The position numbers were made by a program, and so were the translations under genes. The notes beneath the pieces were generated by a model that searched no databases, was not told the origin of the DNA, and saw nothing but the letters and a program-made list of their open reading frames with translations. From contig NZ_JAAEEB010000004.1 of the NCBI RefSeq assembly GCF_013346935.1, positions 62,001-126,000 on the forward strand: 64,000 bases of DNA, given 5' to 3'. Of the stretch, positions 36,562-47,708 are shown piece after piece; positions within the stretch are counted from its first letter, which is position 1, and the number at the start of each line of letters is the position of its first letter. Source of the DNA: Lactobacillus melliventris (GTDB taxonomy: Bacteria; Bacillota; Bacilli; Lactobacillales; Lactobacillaceae).

Positions 36562-36778
36562 CAAAGTTTGCAATCTTTCTATTTTTATCATTACTATCTG
36601 GCTTTTTTTAATAAATTTTAGCAATATCAAAAGGAGTAGCTTTTAAATAAATGATTTTTACTTTGCTTGCAGCAGTGTAATTCATTTTGCCTCACTAAAT
36701 TAAAGTATTAAAACTGAATATGAGGTAAAAGTCAATTAAGTTTTATTTGTACATTTTCAATTAAGTAAAATCTAAAGC

Positions 36779-36808
36779 AAAAAAAATCATCCATGAGGAG
36801 GGATAAAT
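36779..36808 (-). terminator. Probable terminator of the S10-spc-alpha operon
   Basis: On the minus strand a short stem ATTTATCC / GGATGAT around CTCCTCAT is followed by eight Ts. Weak stem but long T-run, about 100 bases past rplQ. Confidence 0.5.
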
Positions 36809-36907
36809 CACATTATCTAAGCTAGACTAAACTTTCGTCATCATCTTAACGCTTATTCTCACTCTCACGGATAATTCTTAATAGCTATTAAGTTTAGATT
36901 ATTCGAA

Positions 36908-37291
36908 TTAAACTAATTCTAGAATAACCATTGGAGCTGCATCACCTTTACGGGCAGTAGCAAGCTTCATAATTCTGGTGTAACCACCATTTCTGTCTTT
37001 GTAACGAGGTGCCACATCGCTAAAAAGCTTCTGTAAAGCTGATTTAACAACTACTGCATCTTTTTCTTCATGAATATCTGCAACTTCATCACGAATAAAA
37101 GCAGCGGCTCTTCTTCTTGCGGCTAAATCTCCACGCTTACCTAAAGTGATCATCTTTTCGGCAGTCTTGCGAACTTCTTTAGCACGTGTTTCAGTAGTAG
37201 TAATGCGTTCATTCATGATCAATTGAGTAGTCATTTCTCTTAACATTGCTTTTCTATGTGCACTGTCTCGTCCCAATTTACGGTATGCCAT
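36908..37291 (-). CDS. rplQ: 50S ribosomal protein L17 (bL17)
   Basis: 127 residues, [40 protein letters not shown]. Binds near the exit-tunnel region. Last gene of the large ribosomal cluster, 26 bases after rpoA. Confidence 0.98.
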   Translation of the reverse strand: MAYRKLGRDSAHRKAMLREMTTQLIMNERITTTETRAKEVRKTAEKMITLGKRGDLAARRRAAAFIRDEVADIHEEKDAVVVKSALQKLFSDVAPRYKDRNGGYTRIMKLATARKGDAAPMVILELV

Positions 37292-37317
37292 CAGTTTACC
37301 TCCTTTATTTTTCGAAA

Positions 37318-38256
37318 TTAATCTTCTTGACGAAGTGATAGTCCCAAGTCAGCTAACTTGTTTTTAACTTCTTCCAACGATTTCCGTCCTAAATTGCGTA
37401 CACGCATCATATCTGCTTCTGTCTTATCAGTAAGTTCTTGCAGTGTATTAATTCCGGCACGTTTAAGACAATTGTATGAACGAACAGAAAGATCAAGCTC
37501 TTCAATTGTCATTTCAAGCTTCTTTTCTGCCGTATCGTCCTCTTTTTCAACCATCACATCATTGAATTTAGTATTTGCATCAGCAGTTTCAAACACTTTA
37601 AAGTGTGCGACTAAAATTTTAGCAGCGAAACTGAGGGCATCGTTAGGCTTGATTGAACCATCTGTCCAAATCTCTAAGGTGAGCTTATCAAAATCGTCTC
37701 TTTTACCAACACGAGTTGATTCAACTTGATAATTAACTTTCTTTATTGGTGAAAACAAAGAATCAACCGGAATAACCCCAATTGGCATATCCTCACTCTT
37801 GTTGTCACTTGCTGCAACGTAGCCACGGCCATTTTGGACAGCAATTTGCATATGCAAATGACCACCATCAGCAATAGTACAAATATATTGGTCAGGATTC
37901 AGGATTTGAATATCAGCGTCAGCTTTGAGATCATCGGCGGTTACAGTAGCCGGACCCTCTACGTCAATTTCAATAATTTTTTGTTCATCTGAAAAAGACT
38001 TTAATTCAAGTTTCTTAAGGTTCAGGATTATCTTAGCGACATCTTCTCTTACGCCTGGAACGGTTGAGAATTCGTGTAAGACATCATCTATTTGAACGTA
38101 AACAAGTCCTGTACCTGGGATAGATGTCAGTAAAACTCTACGTAATGAGTTACCTAAAGTAGTACCAAAGCCTCGTTCAAGTGGTTCAATAACAAATTTA
38201 CCATACGACTTTTCTTGGTCCACAACGGTAATATTTGGTTTTTCAAATTCAATCAT
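37318..38256 (-). CDS. rpoA: RNA polymerase alpha subunit
   Basis: 312 residues from ATG 38256 ([20 protein letters not shown]), preceded by AAAGGGGCC; the frame is open eight codons further but without a site. The N-terminal domain ([23 protein letters not shown]) dimerises and holds beta and beta'. The C-terminal domain ([39 protein letters not shown]) contacts UP elements and activators. Confidence 0.98.
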   Translation of the reverse strand: MIEFEKPNITVVDQEKSYGKFVIEPLERGFGTTLGNSLRRVLLTSIPGTGLVYVQIDDVLHEFSTVPGVREDVAKIILNLKKLELKSFSDEQKIIEIDVEGPATVTADDLKADADIQILNPDQYICTIADGGHLHMQIAVQNGRGYVAASDNKSEDMPIGVIPVDSLFSPIKKVNYQVESTRVGKRDDFDKLTLEIWTDGSIKPNDALSFAAKILVAHFKVFETADANTKFNDVMVEKEDDTAEKKLEMTIEELDLSVRSYNCLKRAGINTLQELTDKTEADMMRVRNLGRKSLEEVKNKLADLGLSLRQED

Positions 38257-38301
38257 TACTAGGCCCCTTTCAAAACGCAATGTCCTTCATTAAGAACAAA
38301 A

Positions 38302-38685
38302 TTAAACACGACGACGTTTTGGTGGTCTAGAACCATTGTGAGGAACTGGGGTAACATCACGAATTGCAGTGATTTCAAGCCCAGTCGCTTGTAGCGATCT
38401 AATAGCAGATTCACGGCCAGCACCAGGACCTTTAACAGAAACTTCAACATGTTTCATGCCTTGATCCATTGCGCTCTTAGCTGCTGCTTCTGCTGCCATC
38501 TGTGCCGCAAATGGTGTAGACTTACGACTACCTTTAAAGCCTAATGCACCAGCTGAAGACCAAGCAATTGCATTGCCTTGAACGTCAGTAATCATGACTA
38601 AAGTATTGTTAAACGTAGAATGGATATGAGCAACGCCTTTTTCAACGTGCTTCTTCACACGGCGTTTACGTGCTGTTTTAGGCAT
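38302..38685 (-). CDS. rpsK: 30S ribosomal protein S11 (uS11)
   Basis: 127 residues from ATG 38685 ([17 protein letters not shown]), seven bases after GGAGG; the TTG just before is not the start. Contains [18 protein letters not shown] and the tail [12 protein letters not shown]. Platform protein of the 30S. Confidence 0.98.
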   Translation of the reverse strand: MPKTARKRRVKKHVEKGVAHIHSTFNNTLVMITDVQGNAIAWSSAGALGFKGSRKSTPFAAQMAAEAAAKSAMDQGMKHVEVSVKGPGAGRESAIRSLQATGLEITAIRDVTPVPHNGSRPPKRRRV

Positions 38686-38706
38686 CAATAAACCTCCTTA
38701 AAATTT

Positions 38707-39057
38707 TTATTTATTCTTTTTACTACCCTTACGTGTACGAGCATTATTCTTGGTATTTTGACCACGAACTGGAAGTCCACGACGGTGGCGAATACCACGA
38801 TATGAACCAATATCAATTAACCGCTTAATGTTCATGCTGACTTCTCTACGTAAGTCACCTTCAACACGGTATTTATCAACTTCTGCACGAAGCTTCTCTT
38901 GGTCATCTGGAGTCAAATCTTTTGAACGTATGTCTTCAGAAACACCAGCATCCGCACAAATCTTTTGTGCTGTTGGTTCACCAATACCATAAATATAAGT
39001 TAATGCAACAACTATTCTTTTATCTCTTGGTAAGTCAACACCAGCAATACGTGCCAT
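38707..39057 (-). CDS. rpsM: 30S ribosomal protein S13 (uS13)
   Basis: 116 residues from ATG 39057 ([20 protein letters not shown]), preceded by GGAGGTGC; three extra upstream codons are not used. YIYGIG and [20 protein letters not shown] are diagnostic. Forms inter-subunit bridges and contacts tRNA. Confidence 0.98.
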   Translation of the reverse strand: MARIAGVDLPRDKRIVVALTYIYGIGEPTAQKICADAGVSEDIRSKDLTPDDQEKLRAEVDKYRVEGDLRREVSMNIKRLIDIGSYRGIRHRRGLPVRGQNTKNNARTRKGSKKNK

Positions 39058-39077
39058 AAATTGCACCTCCTATTTTT

Positions 39078-39194
39078 CTAACCTTGACGTTGCTTGTGCT
39101 TTGGATTTGCAGAGCAAATAACCATTACACGACCATTTCTTTTAATTATCTTACAATGTTCACACATTGGTTTAACAGATGGTCTAACCTTCAT
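39078..39194 (-). CDS. rpmJ: 50S ribosomal protein L36 (bL36)
   Basis: 38 residues: [20 protein letters not shown], then [18 protein letters not shown]. The CxxC...C...H set shows the zinc-binding form. Too short for common ORF cut-offs but clearly present between infA (14-base gap) and rpsM, with GGAGGGAAAC upstream. Confidence 0.97.
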   Translation of the reverse strand: MKVRPSVKPMCEHCKIIKRNGRVMVICSANPKHKQRQG

Positions 39195-39208
39195 GTTTCC
39201 CTCCGTTA

Positions 39209-39430
39209 TTACTTTATAAATCGATAAGTTATTCTACCTTTAGTTAAATCATAAGGAGAAAGTTCAACTGTAACACGGTCTCCAGGTAAAATTCGAATAT
39301 AATGCATTCTAATCTTACCGGAAACATGTGCTAAAATCACTGCTCCATTTTCCAATTCAACTTTAAACATAGCATTAGGCAAGGTATCAACAACCTTACC
39401 TTTTACTTCTATGACATCATCTTTTGCCAA
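39209..39430 (-). CDS. infA: Translation initiation factor IF-1
   Basis: 73 residues, [20 protein letters not shown] and [21 protein letters not shown], an OB-fold that occupies the 30S A site at initiation. It has its own promoter in the adk-infA gap in addition to read-through. Confidence 0.98.
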   Translation of the reverse strand: MAKDDVIEVKGKVVDTLPNAMFKVELENGAVILAHVSGKIRMHYIRILPGDRVTVELSPYDLTKGRITYRFIK

Positions 39431-39466
39431 AGCCGTTCCTCCGCATTTAAACAGTCATACTTTGAA

Positions 39467-39494
39467 ATTATAACACGGAAAAGTAAATATACAA
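39467..39494 (-). promoter_or_regulatory. Internal promoter ahead of infA
   Basis: Minus-35 TTGTAT (39489-39494), 16-base spacer, minus-10 TATAAT (39467-39472), inside the 65-base gap, the largest within the ribosomal cluster. Confidence 0.6.
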
Positions 39495-39495
39495 A

Positions 39496-40152
39496 TTATT
39501 GCTTTTTACTTAAAACCGCATCAACATTCTTGAAAACTTCTTCAGGGGTTTGTTCACCATCAACAACAGTTAACAAACCTTTTTTCTGGTAAAAGTCCTT
39601 TAGCGGTGTATTCATCTTTTCATTTACTTCTAAACGATTTTTTACTACTTCAGGCTTGTCATCTTCACGTTGATAAAAGTCATGACTGCCACAACGATCA
39701 CAAGTCCCTTTAACTTGGGGCATTTTTGTAATCTTATTATAAGTAGCACCACAATTTTTGCACATAAAGCGTGCTGACAAACGTTTTACTAAAGTTTCTT
39801 CTTTAACTTCAAGTGAAATTACGTTTGTTAATTGTTTATTGACGCGTTTAGCAATATCTTCAAAAAGTTCCGCCTGTACAATAGTCCGTGGAAAACCATC
39901 TAAGATGTAACCCTCTTTAATATCAGGTTGCCCTATACGTTCTTCAACTAATTTGGCAGTAACTTCGTCCGGTACCAAATCACCTTTATCAATGTAACTT
40001 TTAGCTTCAAGACCAACTTTAGTCTCATTAGCCATTGCTTCTCTAAACATATCCCCAGTTGAAATATGAGTTAGATGATATTTATCGACAATTTGTTCTG
40101 ATACCGTACCTTTGCCCGCACCAGGCAAACCTAAAAGAAATATATTAATCAT
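39496..40152 (-). CDS. adk: Adenylate kinase
   Basis: 218 residues, ATP + AMP to 2 ADP. P-loop [16 protein letters not shown], with Leu-Pro where Gly-Pro is most common, [15 protein letters not shown]. The LID carries CKNCGATYN...CDRCGSHDF, four cysteines that bind zinc as in Gram-positive enzymes. Ten bases after secY. Confidence 0.97.
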   Translation of the reverse strand: MINIFLLGLPGAGKGTVSEQIVDKYHLTHISTGDMFREAMANETKVGLEAKSYIDKGDLVPDEVTAKLVEERIGQPDIKEGYILDGFPRTIVQAELFEDIAKRVNKQLTNVISLEVKEETLVKRLSARFMCKNCGATYNKITKMPQVKGTCDRCGSHDFYQREDDKPEVVKNRLEVNEKMNTPLKDFYQKKGLLTVVDGEQTPEEVFKNVDAVLSKKQ

Positions 40153-40162
40153 TTATCCGTCC

Positions 40163-41458
40163 CTATCTGATGAATCCAACGTATTCTCTCTTCATTAACA
40201 ATCCGTTAATTTGACGAGATAGTTCCAAGACGACACCAATAACAATTAAAAGACTGGTACCGCCTAATCCAATTGAACTTGGTAAATCCCAAAAATTAGT
40301 AGCAAGTTGTGGTAATAAAGCTACAAGTCCTAAAAATACAGATCCTACTGTTGATAATCTAATCAATACCTTAGAAACATAATCTTGTGTATCTTTACCC
40401 GGCCAAACACTTGGGATATAAGCGCCCTGCTTCTGCAAGTTCTTTGCCAGCTTCTCAGGGTTAACCTGAACAAAAGCATAGAAGAACGTGAATAGAATTA
40501 TTAAAACAGTATAAATTATAACCCCAGGTGTAGTTTGCATACTAAAGATATTAGTCATTATCTTGTACCATTGCTGGTCGCCTTGAGACTTTTGGAAAGC
40601 CATTAAAATTGTTGCCGGTGTGATGATGAAAGAACTAGCAAAAATAACTGGAATAACACCAGAAACATTAACTTTCAATGGCAAAAAACTTTCAGAGCCA
40701 CTAATAGTTGCTCTTCTTGTATATTGTATTGGAATTCGGCGATCTGCCTGTTCTACCCATGTAACTACTTGCGTTACGATAAGTATTGCAATGATAATCG
40801 CGATGAAGAACAAAATCCCTTGCCAACGATCACTCACACTGTTGTTAATAACGTCTTCTTTATATAGCTGCCACAGTCCTCGCGGTAGCCTAGCAATAAT
40901 ACCTGCAAAAATAATAACAGAAACTCCATTGCCCAGACCCTTATCAGTGATTTCATCACCTAACCAGGTTAGCAACATTGTTCCGGCAGTCATTACAATT
41001 GCAATCTCAAAGTAGGACTGCCAAGTCTGTGACTTGACTAACCCCATCTCAGTCAAAGCATTGAAACCAAGCGTGATACCAATACTTTGGATGAATGCCA
41101 CAAACAATGCAAGCACACGGGTTACGTTATTAGTCTTACGGCGTCCTACTTCTCCTTGTTTACCCCACTCTACCAACGTTGGAACTATGTCCATTTGTAA
41201 AAGTTGAATAACAATTTGTGCAGTAATGTAAGGTGAAACACCTAAAGAGAATATTGAATAGTTATCAAGTCCACCACCAGAAACAGTATCCAGCATTGGG
41301 ACCAAACCAGTTTGTGCAACTTGAGTAATCGCTTTTGCGTTGACACCTGGAACAGTGATATTAGCTCCAATTCGGTAAATCAAAAGAATAAAGAGTGTGA
41401 AATAAATTTTATTTCTAATTTCTTTATCCTTAAAGGCGTTCTTCAAGGTCGAAAACAT
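40163..41458 (-). CDS. secY: Preprotein translocase subunit SecY
   Basis: 431 residues with ten membrane segments, starting [33 protein letters not shown], the plug-region SGGGLDNYSIFSLGVSPYI and FIQSIGI are conserved. Channel of the Sec translocon. Overlaps the rplO stop by one base (TAATG), so it is translationally coupled. Confidence 0.98.
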   Translation of the reverse strand: MFSTLKNAFKDKEIRNKIYFTLFILLIYRIGANITVPGVNAKAITQVAQTGLVPMLDTVSGGGLDNYSIFSLGVSPYITAQIVIQLLQMDIVPTLVEWGKQGEVGRRKTNNVTRVLALFVAFIQSIGITLGFNALTEMGLVKSQTWQSYFEIAIVMTAGTMLLTWLGDEITDKGLGNGVSVIIFAGIIARLPRGLWQLYKEDVINNSVSDRWQGILFFIAIIIAILIVTQVVTWVEQADRRIPIQYTRRATISGSESFLPLKVNVSGVIPVIFASSFIITPATILMAFQKSQGDQQWYKIMTNIFSMQTTPGVIIYTVLIILFTFFYAFVQVNPEKLAKNLQKQGAYIPSVWPGKDTQDYVSKVLIRLSTVGSVFLGLVALLPQLATNFWDLPSSIGLGGTSLLIVIGVVLELSRQINGLLMKREYVGFIR

Positions 41459-41898
41459 TAGATCACCTCAACAGATCCGCCTGCATCTTCAACTGCTTTC
41501 TTCGCAGCGGCGGAAACTTTGTTAATCTTTACGTTTAACTTAACTTTTAACTCACCTTTTGCAAGCAACTTAACGCCTGATAATTCTTTCTTTACCAAAC
41601 CTTTTTCTTTAAGACTAGCAACTGTAACTTCGTTACCATCCTCAAACTTGTTTAAATCATCTAAGTTAATGATTGCATACTCTTTGCGGTTAACGTTCTT
41701 AAATCCACGCTTTGGCATAGTTCTGAATAATGGCATTTGACCACCTTCAAAGCCTAAACGGGTATGACCGCCTTGGCGAGACAATTGTCCCTTTTGGCCA
41801 CGGCCAGAAGTTTTTCCAAAACCACTTGAAGTACCACGACCAACACGTTTTCTAGTATTGCGTGAACCTTCAGCAGCATGTAATTCATGAAGCTTCAT
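41458..41898 (-). CDS. rplO: 50S ribosomal protein L15 (uL15)
   Basis: 146 residues, [39 protein letters not shown]. Late-assembly 50S protein with a long basic N-terminal extension. Precedes secY. Confidence 0.98.
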   Translation of the reverse strand: MKLHELHAAEGSRNTRKRVGRGTSSGFGKTSGRGQKGQLSRQGGHTRLGFEGGQMPLFRTMPKRGFKNVNRKEYAIINLDDLNKFEDGNEVTVASLKEKGLVKKELSGVKLLAKGELKVKLNVKINKVSAAAKKAVEDAGGSVEVI

Positions 41899-41921
41899 TA
41901 ATTTGGCACCTCCTCAATTAA

Positions 41922-42107
41922 CTAATTATTAATTTCTTCAACTGAAATCAAGTGGGCAATTTTCATCAATGCACCACGAGTTGCAGCATTGTCTGGTAAA
42001 GTAGTTGTACTGTTAATTCTACCTAAACCAAGAGCTTTCACAACTTTTCTTTGGTTAGGCAGACGGTGTGCAGCACTTCTAATTAAAGTAACTTTTAATT
42101 CAGTCAT
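41922..42107 (-). CDS. rpmD: 50S ribosomal protein L30 (uL30)
   Basis: 61 residues, [20 protein letters not shown] and [20 protein letters not shown]. Small 50S surface protein; normal length. Gap 13 bases to rpsE. Confidence 0.98.
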   Translation of the reverse strand: MTELKVTLIRSAAHRLPNQRKVVKALGLGRINSTTTLPDNAATRGALMKIAHLISVEEINN

Positions 42108-42120
42108 TTATCCTGTCTCC

Positions 42121-42627
42121 CTAATCTAATTCAGCGTGACGAAGCTTTTCAACGTCTTCACTTGTTCTAAGTTTCTTCAAACCATCTATTGTTGCACGAA
42201 CAACATTAATTGGAGTATTAGAACCAAGTGACTTGGAAGTAACATCAGCAATACCAGCCATATCCATAACGATACGAACGGCACCACCAGCAGCAACACC
42301 AGAACCAGCTGGAGCAGGTTTAATCATAATATTACCTGAGCCATAATGACCAATTACTTCATGAGGAATAGTAGTGCCAACCTTAGGAACTTTGATCATG
42401 TTCTTTTTACCAGCTTCAACGGCCTTACGGATTGCTTCTGGAACTTCTTGAGCTTTACCAGTACCAAAGCCTACACGACCTTTTTTGTCGCCAACGATTA
42501 CCAAGGCAGCAAATCTCATTCGTTGACCACCCTTGACAACCTTGGTGACACGATTAATTGCTACTAACTGATCTTCGATGTCGTCCTTATTTCTGCGATT
42601 ATTGCGAGAATCGTTGCGGTTTGCCAT
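42121..42627 (-). CDS. rpsE: 30S ribosomal protein S5 (uS5)
   Basis: 168 residues: [49 protein letters not shown]. The spectinomycin loop (VVKGGQRM) looks wild type. At the mRNA entry, it contributes to accuracy. Confidence 0.98.
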   Translation of the reverse strand: MANRNDSRNNRRNKDDIEDQLVAINRVTKVVKGGQRMRFAALVIVGDKKGRVGFGTGKAQEVPEAIRKAVEAGKKNMIKVPKVGTTIPHEVIGHYGSGNIMIKPAPAGSGVAAGGAVRIVMDMAGIADVTSKSLGSNTPINVVRATIDGLKKLRTSEDVEKLRHAELD

Positions 42628-42643
42628 GTATTTATCTCCTTTC

Positions 42644-43003
42644 CTAGAACTCTAATCCGTTTTCACGAGCGGCATCTGCCAAAGCTGAAATACGGCCGTG
42701 GTATAAATAACCACTTCTGTCAAACACTACACTAGTAATGTTTTTAGCTTTCGCTGCTTCAGCAATATTCTTGCCAACAGCTTGAGCTTGTTCTACTTTA
42801 GTCTGATCCTTAGCTACAGCATCATCTAAAGTTGAGGCACTTGCTAGCGTTACACCCGCTACGTCATCAATTAATTGAGCGTAGATGTTTTTGTTTGAAC
42901 GGAAAACGCTTAAGCGTGGGCGCTCAGCAGTACCAGAAATTTTGCTACGAATACGTTTGTGACGCTTTAAGCGCAATTTGTTCTTATCTGGTTTTGAAAT
43001 CAC
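42644..43003 (-). CDS. rplR: 50S ribosomal protein L18 (uL18)
   Basis: 119 residues; [40 protein letters not shown]. Binds 5S rRNA together with L5. Normal length. Confidence 0.98.
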   Translation of the reverse strand: MISKPDKNKLRLKRHKRIRSKISGTAERPRLSVFRSNKNIYAQLIDDVAGVTLASASTLDDAVAKDQTKVEQAQAVGKNIAEAAKAKNITSVVFDRSGYLYHGRISALADAARENGLEF

Positions 43004-43026
43004 AATTTCACCTCAAAAATTATTTT

Positions 43027-43557
43027 CTATTTACCTGTCTTACCTTCCTTACGACGTACATATTCGTCAGTATAACGAATACCTTTACCTTTGTAAGGCT
43101 CTGGTGGACGTACATCGCGAATTTCAGCAGCAAATTGTCCAACATTTTGCTTAGAAATTCCTTCTACTTCAATGTCTGTAGCTGAAGTAGCTTTCACTGA
43201 AACACCTTCTGGTGCAGTCATTACAACTGGGTGTGAATAACCAACATTTAAAGTTAGCTTATTACCTTGTGCTGTTGCACGGTAACCAACACCGATTAAC
43301 TTTAAAGTTTTCTTATATCCATCAACTACACCTTCAACCATAGAGGCTAAATTAGCTCTCTCGGTACCATGAAGAGCTTTGTCGCTTTCACTAGAACGTG
43401 AGAAGTTAATTTTACCATCTTCTTGTTTAAAAGTGATTTTTGGATCGAAATATCTGGTTAATTCACCTTTAGGTCCTTTAACAGTGATATTGTCACCCTT
43501 CTTGGTAACAGTGACACTATCTGGGACTTCAATTGTTTTTAAACCGATACGGCTCAT
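43027..43557 (-). CDS. rplF: 50S ribosomal protein L6 (uL6)
   Basis: 176 residues; [20 protein letters not shown] and [20 protein letters not shown]. Located near the factor-binding site. Normal length; GAAAGGAGAAC upstream. Confidence 0.98.
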   Translation of the reverse strand: MSRIGLKTIEVPDSVTVTKKGDNITVKGPKGELTRYFDPKITFKQEDGKINFSRSSESDKALHGTERANLASMVEGVVDGYKKTLKLIGVGYRATAQGNKLTLNVGYSHPVVMTAPEGVSVKATSATDIEVEGISKQNVGQFAAEIRDVRPPEPYKGKGIRYTDEYVRRKEGKTGK

Positions 43558-43581
43558 TGATTGTTCTCCTTTCTGTCAGAA

Positions 43582-43980
43582 TTACCATACATAGGCGATA
43601 ACTTCGCCACCAACATCTTTTTGTCTTGCTTCCTTGTCGGTAATTACACCAGCAGAAGTAGAAACGATGGCAATACCTAAGCCATTAAGTACCTTAGGTA
43701 AATTTTCAGCGCTCACGTAAGTTCTAAGACCTGGCTTAGAAATTCGCTTTAAGCCTGAAATGACACGTTCTCCGTCAGGACCATATTTCAGGAAAATCTT
43801 AATCATACCTTGCTTGTTGTCATCGGTAACTTCGTAATCACGGATGAAGCCTTCGCGTTTCAAAATTTCTGAAATAGATTTTTTAATATTTGATGCAGGA
43901 ACTTCAACTGAATTATGTTTTGCCATATTAGCATTTCTAATTCTAGTCAAGTAATCTGCGATCGGATCTGTCATGACCAT
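43582..43980 (-). CDS. rpsH: 30S ribosomal protein S8 (uS8)
   Basis: 132 residues, [20 protein letters not shown]. The first ATG (43980) is kept because GGAGG is nine bases ahead, whereas the second ATG would be fifteen. Primary 16S-binding protein, central domain. Confidence 0.98.
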   Translation of the reverse strand: MVMTDPIADYLTRIRNANMAKHNSVEVPASNIKKSISEILKREGFIRDYEVTDDNKQGMIKIFLKYGPDGERVISGLKRISKPGLRTYVSAENLPKVLNGLGIAIVSTSAGVITDKEARQKDVGGEVIAYVW

Positions 43981-44002
43981 TTATGCTATCCTCCTATCCG
44001 TA

Positions 44003-44188
44003 TTACCAACTAGCCTTTTTAAGGCCAGGAATTTGACCTTTGTGAGCTAAATCTTTCAAGCAAATACGGCATAAGCCAAACTTACGATAAACAGAGCGTG
44101 GACGACCACATCTCTCGCAACGAGTGTATTCACGTGAAGAAAATTTAGCAGGACGATGATTTCTAATTTTTTGTGATGTCTTAGCCAT
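44003..44188 (-). CDS. rpsN: 30S ribosomal protein S14, zinc-binding short form (uS14)
   Basis: 61 residues with [20 protein letters not shown], the C+ zinc-binding version (rpsN1/rpsZ type) usual in the spc operon of Firmicutes. Head of the 30S. Confidence 0.97.
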   Translation of the reverse strand: MAKTSQKIRNHRPAKFSSREYTRCERCGRPRSVYRKFGLCRICLKDLAHKGQIPGLKKASW

Positions 44189-44200
44189 TAATGTCCTCCA

Positions 44201-44743
44201 TTATTTTGCAAACGGCATACCAAATTGACTTAGAAGTTCTCTAGCTTCCTCATCTGTATTGGCAGTAGTAACGATAACAACATCTAAACCCCTAGTTCTA
44301 TTAACTTTATCAAAGTCAATTTCTGGGAAAATTAATTGTTCCTTAATACCTAAAGTGTAGTTACCACGACCATCAAATGAACGGCTTGAAACACCGCGGA
44401 AGTCGCGAACACGAGGAAGTGAAACACTGATTAACTTATACAAGAAGTCATACATTCTATCTCCTCTAAGTGTAACCTTAGCACCGATAGACATACCTTC
44501 ACGCAAGCGGAAGTTAGCGATTGACTTTTTGGCTTTTGTTACCAAAGGCTTTTGACCTGAAATTAAAGTTAATTCTTCAACAGCTTCGTCTAAGTTTTTA
44601 GCGTTGGAAACAGCATCACCAACACCCATGTTCAAAACGATTTTCTCAATCTTTGGTACTTGCATAACTGAGCTGTAATCAAACTTTTCTTGCAATGCAG
44701 GAACAATTTTTTCTTTATATTCTTGAGCTAAATAATTTGCCAT
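44201..44743 (-). CDS. rplE: 50S ribosomal protein L5 (uL5)
   Basis: 180 residues; [59 protein letters not shown]. Binds 5S rRNA and touches the P-site tRNA. Confidence 0.98.
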   Translation of the reverse strand: MANYLAQEYKEKIVPALQEKFDYSSVMQVPKIEKIVLNMGVGDAVSNAKNLDEAVEELTLISGQKPLVTKAKKSIANFRLREGMSIGAKVTLRGDRMYDFLYKLISVSLPRVRDFRGVSSRSFDGRGNYTLGIKEQLIFPEIDFDKVNRTRGLDVVIVTTANTDEEARELLSQFGMPFAK

Positions 44744-44757
44744 TTGTGTCCTCCCTT

Positions 44758-45021
44758 CTACTTCTTAGTTTCTTCTTTATTATCATTTGCTTTGCCTTCA
44801 GACTTTGCAATGACTTTAACGTTTGATGCGTGAATTGAACCTTCTGATTCAACCACACCACCATTAGCATTAGTCTGTGAAGGCTTTTGGTGTTTCTTAA
44901 TCTTATTAACGCCTTTAACAACCACACGGTTCTTTTTAACATTAACAGATAAAACAATGCCTTCTTTACCTTTGTCTTTTCCGGCAATAACTTTTACTTT
45001 GTCACCAGTTTTAACAAACAT
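44758..45021 (-). CDS. rplX: 50S ribosomal protein L24 (uL24)
   Basis: 87 residues; [18 protein letters not shown] (KOW motif), [10 protein letters not shown], with an acidic/lysine tail NDNKEETKK. An assembly initiator next to the exit tunnel. Slightly shorter than some homologues but complete. Confidence 0.97.
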   Translation of the reverse strand: MFVKTGDKVKVIAGKDKGKEGIVLSVNVKKNRVVVKGVNKIKKHQKPSQTNANGGVVESEGSIHASNVKVIAKSEGKANDNKEETKK

Positions 45022-45037
45022 CAGTGCACCTCACTTA

Positions 45038-45406
45038 TTATAAGACTTCAGGAGCAAGAGAGACGATTTTCATAAAGTCGTGCTCACGCAGCTCACGTGC
45101 AACAGGCCCAAAGATACGAGTACCGCGTGGGCTCTTATCTGCATTGATAACTACTCCAGCATTTTCATCAAACTTGATGTATGAACCATCTTCACGACGG
45201 GCGCCTGATTTTGTTCTAACAATGACGGCCTTGACAACGTCACCTTTTTTGACAACGCCACCTGGTGTTGCTTGTTTAACAGTTGCTACCACAATATCAC
45301 CAATGTTACCAGTCTTACGTCTTGATCCACCTAAGACTCTAATAACTAAAAGTTCTCTGGCACCTGAGTTATCAGCAACCTTCAAACGGGATTCATTTTG
45401 AATCAC
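45038..45406 (-). CDS. rplN: 50S ribosomal protein L14 (uL14)
   Basis: 122 residues, [33 protein letters not shown]. Forms bridges to the 30S. Normal length. 32 bases after rpsQ, without a visible extra promoter. Confidence 0.98.
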   Translation of the reverse strand: MIQNESRLKVADNSGARELLVIRVLGGSRRKTGNIGDIVVATVKQATPGGVVKKGDVVKAVIVRTKSGARREDGSYIKFDENAGVVINADKSPRGTRIFGPVARELREHDFMKIVSLAPEVL

Positions 45407-45438
45407 TATATAATCCTCCCCTCACTAAATCCGCAAAA

Positions 45439-45705
45439 TTAAACAGATTTTTTAACAATTTTAACTAAACGAAAGCGCTTTGTACGAGATAATGGACGAG
45501 TTTCCATGATACGAACAGTATCGCCAACTTTAGCTTCATTTTTATCATCTTGTGCGTAGTATTTCTTTGAATATCTGATACGCTTCTTGTAAACAGGGTG
45601 ATTCTTATAAGTATCAACAACTACAGTGATAGTTTTGTCATTCTTATCAGAAATTACTTGGCCTTGATATACGTGACGATGATTTCTTTCGATTGATTCG
45701 CTCAA
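45439..45705 (-). CDS. rpsQ: 30S ribosomal protein S17 (uS17)
   Basis: 88 residues; [42 protein letters not shown]-fold primary binding protein of the 16S 5' domain. Confidence 0.98.
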   Translation of the reverse strand: MSESIERNHRHVYQGQVISDKNDKTITVVVDTYKNHPVYKKRIRYSKKYYAQDDKNEAKVGDTVRIMETRPLSRTKRFRLVKIVKKSV

Positions 45706-45723
45706 GTTAATAACTCCCTTCCA

Positions 45724-45921
45724 CTAATCTTTTTCCAATGCTTTTTCACTAAGAATTGTTTTAATTCTAGCAATATTTTTACGGACTTTGCTTAGGCGAG
45801 CGGTATTTTCTAATTGACCCGTTGCTTGTTGAAAACGCAAATTAAAGAGTTCTTCTTTATATTGCTTTTCTTTGTCTAACATTTGATCAGTGGTTAATGC
45901 TCTGATTTCCTTAGCCTTCAT
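45724..45921 (-). CDS. rpmC: 50S ribosomal protein L29 (uL29)
   Basis: 65 residues from ATG 45921 ([15 protein letters not shown]), eight bases after AGGTGG; the frame continues upstream to a GTG within that site. [19 protein letters not shown] is the core. Its start lies inside the rplP end (11-base overlap), so translation is coupled. Trigger-factor/SRP docking site at the exit tunnel. Confidence 0.97.
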   Translation of the reverse strand: MKAKEIRALTTDQMLDKEKQYKEELFNLRFQQATGQLENTARLSKVRKNIARIKTILSEKALEKD

Positions 45922-46351
45922 TAGAATTGCCACCTACTTCCGAACTTCTAGACACGAACTTACATTTAATTGGAAGCTTAGTTGCAGCAAGTCTCAAAGC
46001 TTCACGAGCAGTTGCTTCGTTAACGCCACCAATTTCAAACATGATCTTTTCTCTCTTGACTACAGCTACCCAGCCTGCTGGTGCACCTTTACCAGAACCC
46101 ATACGTACACCAACACCTTTAGCAGTGTAAGACTTTTGAGGGAAAATTCTAATCCAAACTTTACCGCCACGCTTCATATAACGAGTCATCGCAACACGAG
46201 CAGCTTCGATTTGTTGAGTAGTAATCCAGTGGGATTCAAGGGCTTCTAATCCATATTCACCAAAAGCGATAGTTTTACCACCCTTAGCGGCACCACGCAT
46301 TTTACCACGAAACTCACGACGGTGTTTTACCCTTTTTGGTACTAGAGGCAT
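45911..46351 (-). CDS. rplP: 50S ribosomal protein L16 (uL16)
   Basis: 146 residues; [55 protein letters not shown]. Needed for the peptidyl-transferase region and A-site tRNA. Its ATG overlaps the rpsC stop by one base. Confidence 0.98.
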   Translation of the reverse strand: MPLVPKRVKHRREFRGKMRGAAKGGKTIAFGEYGLEALESHWITTQQIEAARVAMTRYMKRGGKVWIRIFPQKSYTAKGVGVRMGSGKGAPAGWVAVVKREKIMFEIGGVNEATAREALRLAATKLPIKCKFVSRSSEVGGNSNEG

Positions 46352-47022
46352 TATTTGTTTCCTCCCTTCGCAGCTTTTTCGGGCTTCTTACTTTTAGAAG
46401 GTAAGATTTCACCCCGGTTAATCCATACTTGAACGCCAATTTCACCATAGGTGGTGTAAGCATTTACCCAAGCATAATCAATATCAGCTCTTAAAGTTTG
46501 TAATGGAACACGGCCTTCTGTATGCCATTCTCTTCTTGCCATGTCAGCACCATTTAAACGACCAGAAGTTTGTACTCTGATTCCTTTAGCACCGGCACGC
46601 ATTGTCCTTTGAGTTGCCTGACGAGTAGCACGTCTAAAAGCAATACGAGCTTCAAGTTGACTAGCAATACTTTCAGCTACCAATTTAGCATCAAGATCTG
46701 GCTTCTTAATTTCAACAATATTAACGTGAACCTGTTTTTTAGTCAAAGCATTTAATTCTCTTCTCAATGCTTCAACTTCAGAACCACCTTTACCAATCAC
46801 CATACCTGGTTTAGATGTATTGATTGAGACGTTGATTCTATTGGCTGCACGTTCAATTTCAACAGTAGAAACAGAGGCATTCTTTAATTTCTTATCAATG
46901 AATTTTCTGATGCGCAGGTCTTCATTTAAGGTTTCTTTGTATCCTCTGTCAGCATACCATTTAGATTCCCAGTCACGTATCACGCCGAGACGAAAACCAT
47001 TTGGGTTAATTTTCTGACCCAT
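46351..47022 (-). CDS. rpsC: 30S ribosomal protein S3 (uS3)
   Basis: 223 residues with the KH domain ([20 protein letters not shown]) and C-terminal [20 protein letters not shown]. Lines the mRNA entry with S4 and S5. Normal length. Confidence 0.98.
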   Translation of the reverse strand: MGQKINPNGFRLGVIRDWESKWYADRGYKETLNEDLRIRKFIDKKLKNASVSTVEIERAANRINVSINTSKPGMVIGKGGSEVEALRRELNALTKKQVHVNIVEIKKPDLDAKLVAESIASQLEARIAFRRATRQATQRTMRAGAKGIRVQTSGRLNGADMARREWHTEGRVPLQTLRADIDYAWVNAYTTYGEIGVQVWINRGEILPSKSKKPEKAAKGGNK

Positions 47023-47035
47023 TAATATACCTCCC

Positions 47036-47389
47036 TTAATCGTTCTTTTCTGACACTACTACAACTACATGACTAGTTCTCTTGTTAATCGGAGAAGCCA
47101 TACCCTTGGCACGTGGTCTAAATCTCTTTAAAGTAGCTCCCTCGTTTACGTATGCTTCAGACACATAAAGATTAGCACTTTCAAGATCGTAATTGTGTTC
47201 TGCATTTGCAATTGCTGAGCGTAAAACTTTTTCAACGATTGGGGAAGCAGCTCTAGGCGTAAATTGCAAGATTGCCAATGCTTCAGCTACGTCTTTGCCA
47301 CGAATCAAATCAACGACTAAACGTGCTTTTCTTGGAGCAATACGAACTGTTCTTGCCTCTGCCCTAGCTGAACTAACTTGTTCTGCCAT
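47036..47389 (-). CDS. rplV: 50S ribosomal protein L22 (uL22)
   Basis: 117 residues; [20 protein letters not shown] and the tunnel hairpin [21 protein letters not shown], which shows no deletion of the sort linked to macrolide resistance. Confidence 0.98.
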   Translation of the reverse strand: MAEQVSSARAEARTVRIAPRKARLVVDLIRGKDVAEALAILQFTPRAASPIVEKVLRSAIANAEHNYDLESANLYVSEAYVNEGATLKRFRPRAKGMASPINKRTSHVVVVVSEKND

Positions 47390-47408
47390 TTAAGTGTTTC
47401 TCCTTTCT

Positions 47409-47690
47409 CTATTTTGAAGTAGCCTTGTCGTCAGATGTCTTGTGTCCGCGGAAAGTTCTCGTTGGAACAAATTCACCTAACTTATGACCAACCATGTCCT
47501 CAGTAATGTATACTGGAACATGCTTTCTACCATCGTAAACAGCTATAGTCAAACCAACAAAAGAAGGAAAAATAGTTGAACGACGTGACCAAGTTTTAAT
47601 AACCTGTTTTTTATCTGTGTCTGCTTGTGCATCAACTTTCTTTAATAAAGATGCATCAGCAAAAGGCCCTTTTTTAATACTACGGCTCAT
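47409..47690 (-). CDS. rpsS: 30S ribosomal protein S19 (uS19)
   Basis: 93 residues; [36 protein letters not shown]. Head protein paired with S13. Normal length. Confidence 0.98.
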   Translation of the reverse strand: MSRSIKKGPFADASLLKKVDAQADTDKKQVIKTWSRRSTIFPSFVGLTIAVYDGRKHVPVYITEDMVGHKLGEFVPTRTFRGHKTSDDKATSK

Positions 47691-47708
47691 TAAATTACCC
47701 TCCTTCTA

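Larger units (their letters stand above)
36504..36907. other. 404-base gap between rplQ and ecfA1
   Basis: Contains, in transcription order on minus: a perfect palindrome CTTAATAGCTATTAAG just past rplQ (about 36877-36892), the terminator at 36779-36808, and the ecfA1 promoter at 36533-36561. No supportable gene. Confidence 0.6.

Noticed and set aside
36608-36685. 25-codon minus-strand ORF (MNYTAASKVKIIYLKATPFD...) with GAGG nearby, in the rplQ-ecfA1 gap
   Set aside because: The ribosome-site spacing is only four bases, there is no clear promoter, and the length is within chance in AT-rich DNA.
36877-36892. Perfect palindrome CTTAATAGCTATTAAG after rplQ as a regulatory site
   Set aside because: A 16-base AT-rich palindrome with no T-run and no adjacent promoter; it may just be a weak part of the 3' end.
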